NCBI RefSeq assembly: GCF_900111885.1
Contig: NZ_FOKG01000005.1
Coordinates: 282,088 to 346,087 of the forward strand
Direction of reading: 5' to 3'
From: Amycolatopsis marina
GTDB lineage: Bacteria; Actinomycetota; Actinomycetes; Mycobacteriales; Pseudonocardiaceae
DNA: 64,000 nt
Part shown: one piece after another, positions 41,653-50,046 of the stretch
How positions within the stretch are numbered: the stretch's first letter is position 1
Layout: every line of letters begins with the position of its first letter
Made by a program: the position numbers and the translations under genes
The notes under the pieces: generated by a model
The model's database searches: none
What the model saw: the letters and a program-made list of their open reading frames with translations, nothing else
Told to the model about the DNA's origin: nothing

Positions 41653-42096
41653 ATGAATGACGCGCTGAAGCCGTTCGTCACCACGATCGACCACGTCGGC
41701 ATCGCCGTCGCCGACCTCGACACCGCGATCGCGTTCTACGCGGACAACTTCGGCATGCAGGCGACGCACACCGAGGTCAACGAGGAGCAGGGCGTGCGGG
41801 AGGCCATGTTGCACGCGCCAGGGGACGAGACTGGCCCCGCCGTGCAGCTGCTCGCCCCGCTGCGGCCGGACTCCACGATCGGCAAGTTCCTCGACACGAA
41901 GGGGCCCGGCCTGCAGCAGCTGGCCTACCGGGTGACCGACGTGGACGCGGCGGCCGAGGCGTTGCGTGCGAAGGGCCTGCGCCTGCTCTACCCGGAGGCA
42001 AGGCGCGGCACCGCGGGCAGCAGGGTGAACTTCGTGCACCCCAAGGACGCGGGCGGGGTCCTGGTCGAACTCGTCGAGCCGGCCTCGGCTCACTGA
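41653..42096 (+). CDS. mce: Methylmalonyl-CoA epimerase
   Basis: Protein of 147 residues, full length for the family. TTIDHVGIAVADLDTAIAFY gives the first metal-binding His; LQQLAYRVTDVDAAAEALRA and the terminal VNFVHPKDAGGVLVELVEP complete the two vicinal-oxygen-chelate modules with further metal ligands. It interconverts (R)- and (S)-methylmalonyl-CoA. With ccr, thiolase and meaB it fits the ethylmalonyl-CoA / propionyl-CoA network. The gene order meaB, thiolase, mce beside a coiled-coil scaffold gene matches Streptomyces. Its stop overlaps the convergent TetR gene. Confidence 0.92.
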   Translation: MNDALKPFVTTIDHVGIAVADLDTAIAFYADNFGMQATHTEVNEEQGVREAMLHAPGDETGPAVQLLAPLRPDSTIGKFLDTKGPGLQQLAYRVTDVDAAAEALRAKGLRLLYPEARRGTAGSRVNFVHPKDAGGVLVELVEPASAH

Positions 42097-42725
42097 CCGG
42101 GTTTCAGCGCACCGCCGAGTTCGTCACCAGTGCCCGCACCGCGCTCGCTCGCACGCGCCGTGAGGGCACTGGCGATGAACTCGAGTTCGCGTTCCATCTC
42201 GTCGGGCCCCTCGTCCACCGCGTGCCGCGCCACCGAATGCCGGTAGCTCACGGCCAGGGCCAGCAGACCCGATGCGCTGTCGATATCGGCGACCGCGAGG
42301 CCGCCCACTCCCGCGGCCAGAATCACCGCTCGCACCTGGGCCACCAGCTGCTGGTACCGGTCCTGCAACGCGTCGCGAACTCCGGTGTGGGTGTCCGCCT
42401 CGCGCCACAACAGGTGCGAGAGCATCACCGATGAGGACAAACGCCGGTCGAGTTCGGCGACCAGCCTGCGCAGACTCTGCGCGATGTCACCCGGCACGAC
42501 CACCTTCGCGGTTTCGATCCGCTCGTCCGGCAGCCGTTCGACCAGAGCGGTCAGCAGGTCCGCCTTGCGGCGGAAGTAGTAGTGCACCAGCCCCTTGGGC
42601 ACGTCAGCCCGCTCGGCGATGCGGGAGGTCGGTGTCGCGTCGAACCCACCCGCCGCGAAGAGTTCCTCCGCGGCGACGAGGATTCGCTCCCGCGCCGATC
42701 CGTCGGCAGGCCGCGCTCGTGCCAC
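42090..42725 (-). CDS. TetR-family transcriptional regulator
   Basis: Protein of 211 residues. RERILVAAEELFAAGGFDAT and PTSRIAERADVPKGLVHYYF with RRKADLLTALVERLPDE are the TetR DNA-binding domain. The C-terminal ligand domain is not diagnostic. Start GTG 42725 has AAAGGA upstream; GTG 42755 is possible. A perfect 12-bp palindrome, CGTGGGCCCACG (42745-42756), lies just upstream. By position it may regulate mce, ccr or the SPW gene, but this is inference. Confidence 0.85.
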   Translation of the reverse strand: MARARPADGSARERILVAAEELFAAGGFDATPTSRIAERADVPKGLVHYYFRRKADLLTALVERLPDERIETAKVVVPGDIAQSLRRLVAELDRRLSSSVMLSHLLWREADTHTGVRDALQDRYQQLVAQVRAVILAAGVGGLAVADIDSASGLLALAVSYRHSVARHAVDEGPDEMERELEFIASALTARASERGAGTGDELGGALKPGQ

Positions 42726-42744
42726 CGATTGGTCCTTTCGCGTA

Positions 42745-42781
42745 CGTGGGCCCACGCCGGCGGTTGCGCCGTCGTGGGCCC
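42745..42781 (-). terminator. Hairpin and palindrome between the SPW and TetR genes
   Basis: A 9-bp outer stem (42748-42756 with 42773-42781) encloses an inner GGCG/CGCC stem, giving a good terminator for the SPW gene. The outer-left arm belongs to the perfect palindrome CGTGGGCCCACG, which could instead be the TetR operator. Confidence 0.5.
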
Positions 42782-42802
42782 GTTACCCGGAGAATTGTCC
42801 TG

Positions 42803-43174
42803 TCAGTGCTGGCCTACCGTACGACTGTGCGCGGCGTTGGCCACGGGCAGCGCGGCGGCACCCACGATGATCGTCAGGGCACCGACGACCCAGGACATCC
42901 AGGCCGCACCTGTCAGTTCGGTGTAACCGATCACCCATGGCGACAGTACGAGCAGGGCACCGAGAACGATCTGGATGGCCTCGCCGTAGACCATGCCGGG
43001 CATCGCCAGCGAAGCGAGCCCGTCCAGTGCGACCAGGGCACCCATCACGATCAGCGTCCACATCGCCGCCGTGCTCGTTTCCAGCACCAATGGTGACAAC
43101 ACCGCCACGACACCGAGGACAACCTCGGCCCAGTCGTGCGGCCTCGTCCAAGGACGTACCGAAGTCTCGCGCAT
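42803..43174 (-). CDS. SPW-repeat membrane protein
   Basis: Protein of 123 residues with two copies of the SPW repeat: HDWAEVVLGVVAVLSPLVL and EAIQIVLGALLVLSPWVIGY, each a TM helix with SP(W/L), followed by AAWMSWVVGALTIIVGA. Four TM helices in total. Function is unknown; these proteins are common in actinomycetes. ATG 43174 is preferred over 43198 because GGAGGTGATC, a near-perfect ribosome binding site, precedes it. Confidence 0.85.
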   Translation of the reverse strand: MRETSVRPWTRPHDWAEVVLGVVAVLSPLVLETSTAAMWTLIVMGALVALDGLASLAMPGMVYGEAIQIVLGALLVLSPWVIGYTELTGAAWMSWVVGALTIIVGAAALPVANAAHSRTVGQH

Positions 43175-43393
43175 CCTGATCACCTCCGAAAGGTCCATCG
43201 ATCTCCGTCAACTACTTCACGGCTTCCACCTGCAAGTTTCCTCCTTGGTTGGCCAGCCGGTCAAGATGTCCGGCCACACTTTCGCGTACCTCGGAAAATG
43301 CCGACGTGCGCCTGCTCTCGTACAGTTGTGCCGGTACGTTACCCGCCAGTAGTTTCATCCGGCGAGCCCGAAACCACTTCACCGGAGGCCCCG

Positions 43394-44740
43394 ATGTCGC
43401 ACAACGCGCTCAGTGAGATCACGCAGGCTGTCCTCAGCGACAACTTGGACGCGATCTCCGCACTGCCGGTCCCGGAGACCTACCAGGGCGTCACGGTGCA
43501 TGCCGACGAGGCCGAGATGTTCGCCGGACTGGCCAGCAGAGACAAGGACCCGCGCAAGTCGCTGCATCTGGACGACGTCCCGGTGCCAGAACTCGGCCCC
43601 GGTGAGGCACTGGTCGCGGTCATGGCCTCGGCGATCAACTACAACACGGTGTGGACCTCGATCTTCGAGCCGCTGTCGACGTTCAAGTTCCTGCAGCGCT
43701 ACGGCCGGATCTCACCGCTGACCAAGCGCCACGACCTGCCCTACCACGTGGTGGGCTCCGACCTGTCCGGCGTGGTCCTGCGCACGGGCCCCGGTGTGCA
43801 CCGCTGGCAACCTGGCCAGGAAGTCGTCGCCCACTGCCTCAACGTGGAGCTCGAAGGGCCGGACGGGCACAACGACACGATGCTCGACACCGAGCAGCGG
43901 ATCTGGGGCTTCGAGACCAACTTCGGCGGGCTCGCGCAGGTCGCACTGGTCAAGGCCAACCAGCTGATGCCGAAGCCGCAGCACCTCACCTGGGAGGAAG
44001 CGGCCTGCCCCGGGCTGGTCAACTCCACTGCCTACCGGCAGCTGGTTTCGCGCAACGGCGCGGACATGAAGCAGGGCGACATCGTGCTCATCTGGGGCGC
44101 GTCCGGCGGCCTCGGTTCGTATGCGACGCAGTTCGCGCTCAACGGCGGCGCCATTCCGGTGTGCGTGGTGTCCAGCCCGGAGAAGGCCGAGATCTGCCGC
44201 AAGATGGGCGCGGAACTGGTGATCGACCGCAATGCCGAGGGCTACAGGTTCTGGAAGGACGAGAACACCCAGGACCCGAAGGAGTGGCAGCGCTTCGGCG
44301 CGAAGATCAGGGAGCTGACCGGCGGCGAGGATCCGGACATCGTGTTCGAGCACCCAGGCAGGGAAACCTTCGGCGCCTCGGTCTACGCGGCCCGCAAGGG
44401 CGGCACGATCGTCACCTGCGCCTCCACCTCGGGCTACCTGCACCAGTTCGACAACCGCTACCTCTGGATGAACCTGAAGCGGATCATCGGTTCGCACTTC
44501 GCCAACTACCGCGAATCCTGGGAAGCCAACCGGCTGATCGCGAAGGGGCTGATCCACCCGACGCTGTCGAAGACGTACCCGCTGGCCGAGACCGGTCAGG
44601 CAGCCTTGGACGTGCACCGAAACGCCCATCAGGGCAAGGTCGGCGTGCTCTGCCTCGCCCCCGAGGAAGGACTGGGTGTGCGCGACCACGAGCTGCGCGA
44701 ACGCCACCTCGACGCGATCAACGTGTTTCGCGGTGCATGA
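43394..44740 (+). CDS. ccr: Crotonyl-CoA carboxylase/reductase
   Basis: Protein of 448 residues, the normal length. The N-terminal region SALPVPETYQGVTVHADE and the core INYNTVWTSIFEP are Ccr-specific. The residues that bind CO2 in the Kitasatospora enzyme (Asn81, Phe170, Glu171, His365) have counterparts in INYNTVW, WGFETNFGGLA and IIGSHFANYRESW, so reductive carboxylation to ethylmalonyl-CoA is expected rather than simple reduction. VLIWGASGGLGSYATQFAL is the NADPH site. It is the key step of the ethylmalonyl-CoA pathway and supplies extender units for polyketides. GGAGG lies upstream of ATG 43394. Confidence 0.94.
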   Translation: MSHNALSEITQAVLSDNLDAISALPVPETYQGVTVHADEAEMFAGLASRDKDPRKSLHLDDVPVPELGPGEALVAVMASAINYNTVWTSIFEPLSTFKFLQRYGRISPLTKRHDLPYHVVGSDLSGVVLRTGPGVHRWQPGQEVVAHCLNVELEGPDGHNDTMLDTEQRIWGFETNFGGLAQVALVKANQLMPKPQHLTWEEAACPGLVNSTAYRQLVSRNGADMKQGDIVLIWGASGGLGSYATQFALNGGAIPVCVVSSPEKAEICRKMGAELVIDRNAEGYRFWKDENTQDPKEWQRFGAKIRELTGGEDPDIVFEHPGRETFGASVYAARKGGTIVTCASTSGYLHQFDNRYLWMNLKRIIGSHFANYRESWEANRLIAKGLIHPTLSKTYPLAETGQAALDVHRNAHQGKVGVLCLAPEEGLGVRDHELRERHLDAINVFRGA

Positions 44741-44855
44741 GCGCCAGCGAATACTCCGCGGAAGCAACAACTCAAGTCGCGGTGCCTGAACGCACAGGCG
44801 CGCGGGCCCGGCGTTGCCCGGCCACCTCGGAGCACCTCCCGATAGGGTGGGTGCC

Positions 44856-45995
44856 ATGAGCCTTGGCGATGAACGGGAGCTCGTACCGCTGGGGGCCGGC
44901 TTCGATCTTGAGAAGCGCGGCTACGACCGGGTACAGGTGGACGAGCATTTGGAGCGGCTGGACGCCGACCTGAAGATGCTCACGTCGGACCGCGATGCCG
45001 CGATCTCGCAGGCGGGCGATCTCGCCAGGCAACTGGAGATAGCCCGCGGCGAGATCGACGACCTGCGTGGGCAGGTTGAGCGACTGGCCCAGCCCCCGAC
45101 GACGCTCGAGGGCCTGTCCGAGCGGCTGCAGCGAATGCTGCGGCTCGCGCAGGACGAGGCGGCCGACACCCGGGCGCGCGCCGAAGCCGAGGCCGGGCAC
45201 ATCCGCGCCAAGGCCGAGAGCGACGCCAGCGCGATGCGGGCGCGGTACGAGGAACTGCTCACCGAACTCTCCGAGCGGCGCAAGGAGATGGAAGCCGAGC
45301 ACCGGTCGGTGCTGGAGACCGCCCGCGCCGAGGCCGAGAAGATCGTCTCCGACGCCGCTGCCGAACGCGATCGGCTGGATTCCGAAGCCGAGCAGCGCCG
45401 GGTCCAGGTCGAGGAAGACTTCGAGATCGCGATGGCCGGACGTCGCACGGAAGCGATGCGGGTGCTGGCCGAGCAGGAGGCCGCCAGCAAGGCCGAGGCC
45501 GAACGGCGGGTCCGGGAAGCCACCGAAGAGGCGGCTGCCATCAGGACCAAGGTCGCCGAAGAGGAAGCCGAGGCGAAGGCCGACATCGAGCGGCGGCAGC
45601 GCGAGTCCGTCGCGGAGGTGAACCAGCGCAGGCAGAACTCGGTCAGCGAGGCGAACGCGCGGGTGGCCGAGGCGTCCGACGAGGCGCGACGCCGGGTTCG
45701 CGAAGCCACCGAGCAGGCGAACCGGCGGATCGCGCATGCCGCCGAACGGGTGCAGGCGCTGCGCTCCCTGCGCGCGACGATCGCGGAGCAGGTACGTGCC
45801 GCTCGTGCCATGCTCGCGGAGGCCGACACGGCATTGACCAGCGCGGCCGCCCAGGCACTTTCGGCCGAGGACGACTACCCCACGGTGCAGACAGCACCCT
45901 CGCCGGGCCCGAAACCGACGCCGAAGGGCGACGTCGGCGCAGGGCAGGCCAAAGGGGGAAACAATCGGACGGTACAGAAACCAACTCGCGAGTAG
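44856..45995 (+). CDS. Scy/FilP-like coiled-coil scaffold protein
   Basis: Protein of 379 residues. The N-terminus LEKRGYDRVQVDEHLERLDA is a DivIVA-like start, followed by an almost unbroken coiled coil from about 40 to 330, rich in Ala, Glu and Arg (EAEAGHIRAKAESDASAM, ATEEAAAIRTKVAEEEAEAK). The last 45 residues are a disordered Pro/Gly tail. In Streptomyces the genes for the polar-growth scaffolds Scy and FilP sit next to mce, thiolase and meaB, the same neighbourhood as here, though ccr, SPW and TetR genes intervene. The length is close to FilP and far shorter than Scy. A role in tip growth or cytoskeleton is inferred. Confidence 0.75.
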   Translation: MSLGDERELVPLGAGFDLEKRGYDRVQVDEHLERLDADLKMLTSDRDAAISQAGDLARQLEIARGEIDDLRGQVERLAQPPTTLEGLSERLQRMLRLAQDEAADTRARAEAEAGHIRAKAESDASAMRARYEELLTELSERRKEMEAEHRSVLETARAEAEKIVSDAAAERDRLDSEAEQRRVQVEEDFEIAMAGRRTEAMRVLAEQEAASKAEAERRVREATEEAAAIRTKVAEEEAEAKADIERRQRESVAEVNQRRQNSVSEANARVAEASDEARRRVREATEQANRRIAHAAERVQALRSLRATIAEQVRAARAMLAEADTALTSAAAQALSAEDDYPTVQTAPSPGPKPTPKGDVGAGQAKGGNNRTVQKPTRE

Positions 45996-46048
45996 GTCAG
46001 GGCTGCGCTGGGCCGCCAGGGCCGCTATGGTCTGCGTCTACACCAAGA

Positions 46049-46059
46049 GGGTTATTCAC
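46049..46059. promoter_or_regulatory. GTGAAnAACCC element upstream of the universal stress gene
   Basis: Reads GGGTTATTCACCC on the plus strand, 71-81 bases before the USP start, in reverse orientation relative to that gene, unlike the copies at thioredoxin, thiolase, mce and (one of two) proA. Part of the six-copy set described in the findings. Confidence 0.45.
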
Positions 46060-46129
46060 CCGACCTCGGACAACACCGACTGTAGCTCGACCTACTGCCG
46101 AGTACGCCGACCTTTCGTGGAGGACTTCG

Positions 46130-46579
46130 ATGGCCGCCTATCAGACCGTGGTGGTAGGGACCGACGGTTCGGAATCGTCGTTTGCCGCAGTCGACCGAGC
46201 GGCCAGTGTGGCCGCCGACTCCGGCGCCCAGCTGGTCGTCGTCTGCGCCTACTACCCGGCGAGCAAGCACGACGTGGAGAAGGCTCAGGACGTACTCGGC
46301 GACGAGGCGTACCAGGTCGTCGGGTCGGCTCCCGCCGAGGACACGCTGATCAGCGCCAGGGACAGGGCGACCAAGGCAGGTGCCCGCAACGTGGAGACCG
46401 TCCCGGTGGTCGGCGAGCCGGTCGAGGCACTGCGCAAGACCGTCTCAGACCGTTCGGCCGACCTGCTGGTGGTCGGAAACCGCGGGCTCAACACGCTCGC
46501 CGGGCGCATTCTCGGGTCCGTGCCGTCCGAGGTCGCCCGCAAGTCCGGGGTTGATGTCCTCATCGTGCACACCACCTGA
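46130..46579 (+). CDS. Universal stress protein (UspA family)
   Basis: Protein of 149 residues, one UspA domain. YQTVVVGTDGSESSFAAVDR is the first strand and helix. DLLVVGNRGLNTLAGRILGS with SVPSEVARKSGVDVLIVHT is the ATP-binding G-x2-G-x9-G-(S/T) type loop. GTGGAGGAC precedes ATG 46130. The class III cyclase gene follows seven bases later, so the two are co-transcribed; linking an ATP-binding stress protein with cAMP synthesis is suggestive, as some actinobacterial USPs bind cAMP. Confidence 0.9.
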   Translation: MAAYQTVVVGTDGSESSFAAVDRAASVAADSGAQLVVVCAYYPASKHDVEKAQDVLGDEAYQVVGSAPAEDTLISARDRATKAGARNVETVPVVGEPVEALRKTVSDRSADLLVVGNRGLNTLAGRILGSVPSEVARKSGVDVLIVHTT

Positions 46580-46586
46580 GCCGCGG

Positions 46587-47813
46587 ATGACCGAGGAGCA
46601 CCGGTCGCGCGGCCAGCCGGCGAGTGAGGCCAGAAGAACTCGCCCCGTCGACTCCCTCGCCACCGGTGAGCTGCAGCAACGGCTGGAACGAATCCTGCTC
46701 GGCGGTCGGCGCAAGTACACGCGGCTGCAGGTGGCGGCCAAGACCGGGATTCCCGAGGAGCGAACCCGCAGGCTCTGGCGAGCTCTCGGATTCGCCACGG
46801 TGAACGACGACGAGGTCGTGTTCACCGACGCCGACGTCGAGGCGGTGCGCATCGCCGACGGACTCGTCCAGGCCGGCCTCGTGGATCCGTCGCTGGAGAC
46901 CTCGGTGACCAGAGCGCTGGGACAGCACCTTTCCCGGTTGGCGGAGTGGCAGGTCCACCTGCTGTGGACATTGATCACCGAGAACCAGGAGCTCGGCCAG
47001 AACGAGCGGCAGGTCGCCCGGCTGGTCGACCAGGTGCTGCCCGAACTGGAGAAGGTGCAGAGCTTCGTCTGGCGCCGCCATCTCGCGGCGTATGCGGGCA
47101 GGGCACTGGCCAGCCCGGACGAGGACCTGCAGGCCCGCACTGAGGCCGTCGGGTTCGTGGACATGGTCGGTTACACGCGACTGACCCGGCGAATCGACGA
47201 GTCCGAGCTGAACGAGGTGCTGGAGCGCTTCGAGGCGATCGCGAGCGAGGTGATCGCCGAACACCGTGGGCGAGTGGTCAAGATGATCGGTGACGAGGTG
47301 CTCTTCGTCGCCGACTCCCCCTACGACGGCGCCGAGATCGCGCTGACCCTCACCGAGCGCACACGGGCCGATGACGGCCTGCCTGCCGTGCGGGCCGGGC
47401 TGGCCAGCGGCCGGGTGCTGAACCGCTTCGGGGACGTCTACGGCTCGGTGGTGAACCTCGCCGCCCGGCTGACGTCACTGGCCCGGCCGGACACGATCCT
47501 GGTGGACAAGGAGATGGCGAACGCGCTCGCCGACGAACCCGGCTACGAACTGCGCACCCGGCGACCGGTGTCGGTCCGTGGCTACCACCGACTGCGGCCT
47601 TCGGCCCTGCGCAGGGCGAAGCAGCAGCCTGACTCCAGTGGGTTGTTCGAGAGCGGGCAGCAGTTGGCGGCGGAACTGCTCGGTCTCACCCCGACGACGT
47701 CGGAACCACCAAAGGCGAAGCCGGAGCCGGAGGTTCGGGACGAGAAGAGTGATGCCGAGGCGGAAGACGGCGAGTCAGCGCCTCGCACCAAGGGCCGTCG
47801 AAAGCGCCGCTGA
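46587..47813 (+). CDS. Class III adenylate/guanylate cyclase
   Basis: Protein of 408 residues. The N-terminal 190 residues are a helical sensor-like region (KYTRLQVAAKTGIPEERTRR looks like a small MerR-type helix-turn-helix). The C-terminal cyclase domain has metal-binding Asp residues in AVGFVDMVGYTRLTRR and VKMIGDEVLFV, and the transition-state Asn and Arg in GSVVNLAARLTSLARP. It resembles mycobacterial Rv2212-type soluble cyclases. A basic and acidic low-complexity tail of 60 residues ends the protein. It is co-transcribed with the universal stress gene and converges on proA. Confidence 0.88.
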   Translation: MTEEHRSRGQPASEARRTRPVDSLATGELQQRLERILLGGRRKYTRLQVAAKTGIPEERTRRLWRALGFATVNDDEVVFTDADVEAVRIADGLVQAGLVDPSLETSVTRALGQHLSRLAEWQVHLLWTLITENQELGQNERQVARLVDQVLPELEKVQSFVWRRHLAAYAGRALASPDEDLQARTEAVGFVDMVGYTRLTRRIDESELNEVLERFEAIASEVIAEHRGRVVKMIGDEVLFVADSPYDGAEIALTLTERTRADDGLPAVRAGLASGRVLNRFGDVYGSVVNLAARLTSLARPDTILVDKEMANALADEPGYELRTRRPVSVRGYHRLRPSALRRAKQQPDSSGLFESGQQLAAELLGLTPTTSEPPKAKPEPEVRDEKSDAEAEDGESAPRTKGRRKRR

Positions 47814-47843
47814 CGGAGTACGAACTGCTGCCCCGCGCCCAGT

Positions 47844-49085
47844 TCAACGCTCGGCGGGCAGCACCGCGTACTGGCGGACGTAGAGGTCGGTGTAGGTGAC
47901 CGGGCCGCGCGGGCCGGGGACGCGGTCCAGGTTGATCCCCGTCTCCGGGACGCCGAGCAGCTTGAACCCGTCGAGCAGGCGGGTCGGCGCGTTCCAGAAC
48001 ACGCCGGTGCCCTGGTAGGCGTCGAAGAAGGTTTCGGCCGTCGCCGCGTCCTCGGTGGCGATTCCCGCCGCGAGACCTGACGTCTGCTCGTTGGCGATGG
48101 TGACGGCCTCGGTGAGGTCGGCGACCCTGGCCACGGTCACGGTCGCCTCGTGTTCGGAGTCCAGAGCCCACTCGTAGCCGATGGCGTGCTCGTGCGGCGG
48201 CAGGGAGGGACGCACCGAGCGCTCGTCGAGTGCGCCGGAGATCGTCGGCCACAGCTGGTCGTACACCGCGGTGTGGATCAGCAGCAGGTTCAGCCGGTTG
48301 CAGACCCCGAGCCGGTCCAGACTGCCCGCGACCAGCGCACGCACCGTTTCCGCGTCCGCCGCCTCGTCCACGTAGAGCACTCCGCCGCCATCGGCGTGTG
48401 CCAGCGTGCGCACACCGTGCGTCGCGGCCTCGGTGGCCAGTGACCGGGTGCTCTCCCCGCTTCCGCGGAGGATCACCAGCGGGACCAGGCCGGGCAGGCT
48501 GACCAGCGCCGCAGCGGCCTCGCGCTCGGCCCGCGGAACCAGCTGGATGACCTCGGGGGCGATTCCGGCCGCGCTCAGCGCCGGGGCGATCACCTCGTCG
48601 AGAAGCCGCTGCGCCGAACCGAGCGCCGCCGAACCCGTACGCAGCACTCCTCCGTTGCGGGATTTGACCAGCTGTGAGGCGACGTCGACCGTGACGTTCG
48701 GCCTGGCCTCGTAGTTCGCGCCGATCACACCGACAGGGCGCCTGCGCTCCACAAGTCGAAGACCGTCGTCCAACGAGGAGATCGGCACACTGCGCTCCTG
48801 GTGCGGCGCGGCGGCCAGCAGACGAAGTTGCTCGGCCATGCCGGTGAGCCGGTCCTCGGTGATGGTGAGGCGATCCAGCAGTCCCGCGCTCATCCCGTCC
48901 GCGCGCGCCTTCTCCAGGTCCGCGTGATTGGCCTCGAGCACCGAGTCCTTGGACGTCAGCAACCGGTCGGCCATCGCGCCGAGTGCGGTGTCGATGGCCT
49001 CGTTGCTCGCCGTGGCGAGAGATGGCGCCGCCTGCTTCGCCGCACGCGCGCACTCTTCGACCGTTTTGGCCACCTCGTCTGTCAC
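47844..49085 (-). CDS. proA: Gamma-glutamyl phosphate reductase
   Basis: Protein of 413 residues. PVGVIGANYEARPNVTVDVA is the NADPH-binding segment and LDRLGVCNRLNLLLIHTAVY contains the catalytic Cys; VYVRQYAVLPAER-like ending TYTDLYVRQYAV is typical. It converts gamma-glutamyl phosphate to glutamate semialdehyde in proline synthesis. I chose GTG 49085, which has AAAGG eight bases upstream, over GTG 49121, which lacks a ribosome binding site. proB is not adjacent. Two GTGAAnAACCC elements lie in the promoter region. Confidence 0.93.
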   Translation of the reverse strand: MTDEVAKTVEECARAAKQAAPSLATASNEAIDTALGAMADRLLTSKDSVLEANHADLEKARADGMSAGLLDRLTITEDRLTGMAEQLRLLAAAPHQERSVPISSLDDGLRLVERRRPVGVIGANYEARPNVTVDVASQLVKSRNGGVLRTGSAALGSAQRLLDEVIAPALSAAGIAPEVIQLVPRAEREAAAALVSLPGLVPLVILRGSGESTRSLATEAATHGVRTLAHADGGGVLYVDEAADAETVRALVAGSLDRLGVCNRLNLLLIHTAVYDQLWPTISGALDERSVRPSLPPHEHAIGYEWALDSEHEATVTVARVADLTEAVTIANEQTSGLAAGIATEDAATAETFFDAYQGTGVFWNAPTRLLDGFKLLGVPETGINLDRVPGPRGPVTYTDLYVRQYAVLPAER

Positions 49086-49317
49086 CGCTGTGCCTTTCGT
49101 GCCTGCTGCCGGGTCTGTCACCAGATGTCTTATTCACAAGTCGGGTTATTCACCCTGGAACCGATGGTTGATCACGATCCTCACCTGCAGTGAGCCGTCG
49201 CGACCCGCCCCTACTGCGGCACAAAAAGCCTGCCACAGCGGGACCTGTCCGGGCGGGCCCCGCCAACTCACTTGTGAACAACCCTCCGGGGCACCAGTGT
49301 GCCGCACAGCCCGAACC
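49086..49317. promoter_or_regulatory. proA upstream region with two GTGAAnAACCC elements
   Basis: About 230 bases without a gene. Elements at 49129-49154 and 49274-49284 face opposite ways. The first, read on the minus strand towards proA, is a full direct repeat: GTGAATAA, then CCCGACTT, then GTGAATAA, nearly the same as at the thioredoxin gene. TTATTCACA within it also matches the E. coli DnaA box, but it is isolated. Confidence 0.5.
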
Positions 49318-50037
49318 TCAGCGGAGAGCGGGTTCGAGCAGCAGTGCGCCACCGAGCACGAGACAGGTCAGGGCGATCACCGCGAGCACCAGCACCCAGA
49401 GCAACGCGGGCAGGCCGGTGAGCCGGGCCAACTGGTCGGCGTCGGAGTCCCGCGCCGCTCCTCTGCGCCGTTTGCGCTGCAGTTCGAACACCGGCCGCAG
49501 GCCGCCGAGCACCAGGAACCAGGTCATCAGGTAGACGAACGCGGCCTGGATCTCCGACGGCGCAAGTAGAGCGACCGCAGCGAGCACCCCCGCCGAGGCC
49601 ACCACCGCGAAGACTCCGTACGCGTTGCGCACCATCACGAGCACGCCCAGCAGGAGCACCGCGACGATGGCGAGCACAGCGGCCATCCGGTCACCGGAAA
49701 GAAGTCCCGCGAATGCCAGTCCGAGCAGCGCCGGAGCCGGATATCCGGCGAGGGTCGTGAGCACCATCCCCGGCCCACTCGGCTTCCCTCGCGAGACGGT
49801 GACCCCCGAGGTGTCGGAGTGCAGCTGAATGCCGCGTAGCCGCCGTCCGACCAGGACCGCGACGAGCGCGTGCCCTGCCTCGTGCACGATGGTGACGATG
49901 TTGCGCGCGAGCCGCCACGGAGTCCCGGACAGGACCAGCACGAGCGCCGCCGCCCCGGTGATCAGGACCACCGCTTCCGGAGGGGGCGGCTGGGTCTCGA
50001 AGATCCGCCAGAACCCGATCCCTTCGCTCAATTCCAC
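49318..50037 (-). CDS. M50-like membrane metallopeptidase
   Basis: Protein of 239 residues. The zinc motif HEAGHALVA (His52, Glu53, His56) lies in the first TM region, followed by VGRRLRGIQLHSDTSGVTVS and TLAGYPAPALLGLAFAGLL, the pattern of the peptidase M50B-like family. Five or six TM segments in all. No PDZ domain is present, so it is not a site-2 protease of the RseP type. The substrate is unknown. Start GTG 50037 follows the AlkA-like gene after nine bases, probably in one transcript. Confidence 0.85.
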   Translation of the reverse strand: MELSEGIGFWRIFETQPPPPEAVVLITGAAALVLVLSGTPWRLARNIVTIVHEAGHALVAVLVGRRLRGIQLHSDTSGVTVSRGKPSGPGMVLTTLAGYPAPALLGLAFAGLLSGDRMAAVLAIVAVLLLGVLVMVRNAYGVFAVVASAGVLAAVALLAPSEIQAAFVYLMTWFLVLGGLRPVFELQRKRRRGAARDSDADQLARLTGLPALLWVLVLAVIALTCLVLGGALLLEPALR

Positions 50038-50046
50038 CCGGACAGC

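Noticed and set aside
49130..49138. TTATTCACA as a DnaA box or replication origin
   Set aside because: Single match without clustering or dnaA/dnaN nearby; better explained as part of the GTGAAnAACCC repeat.
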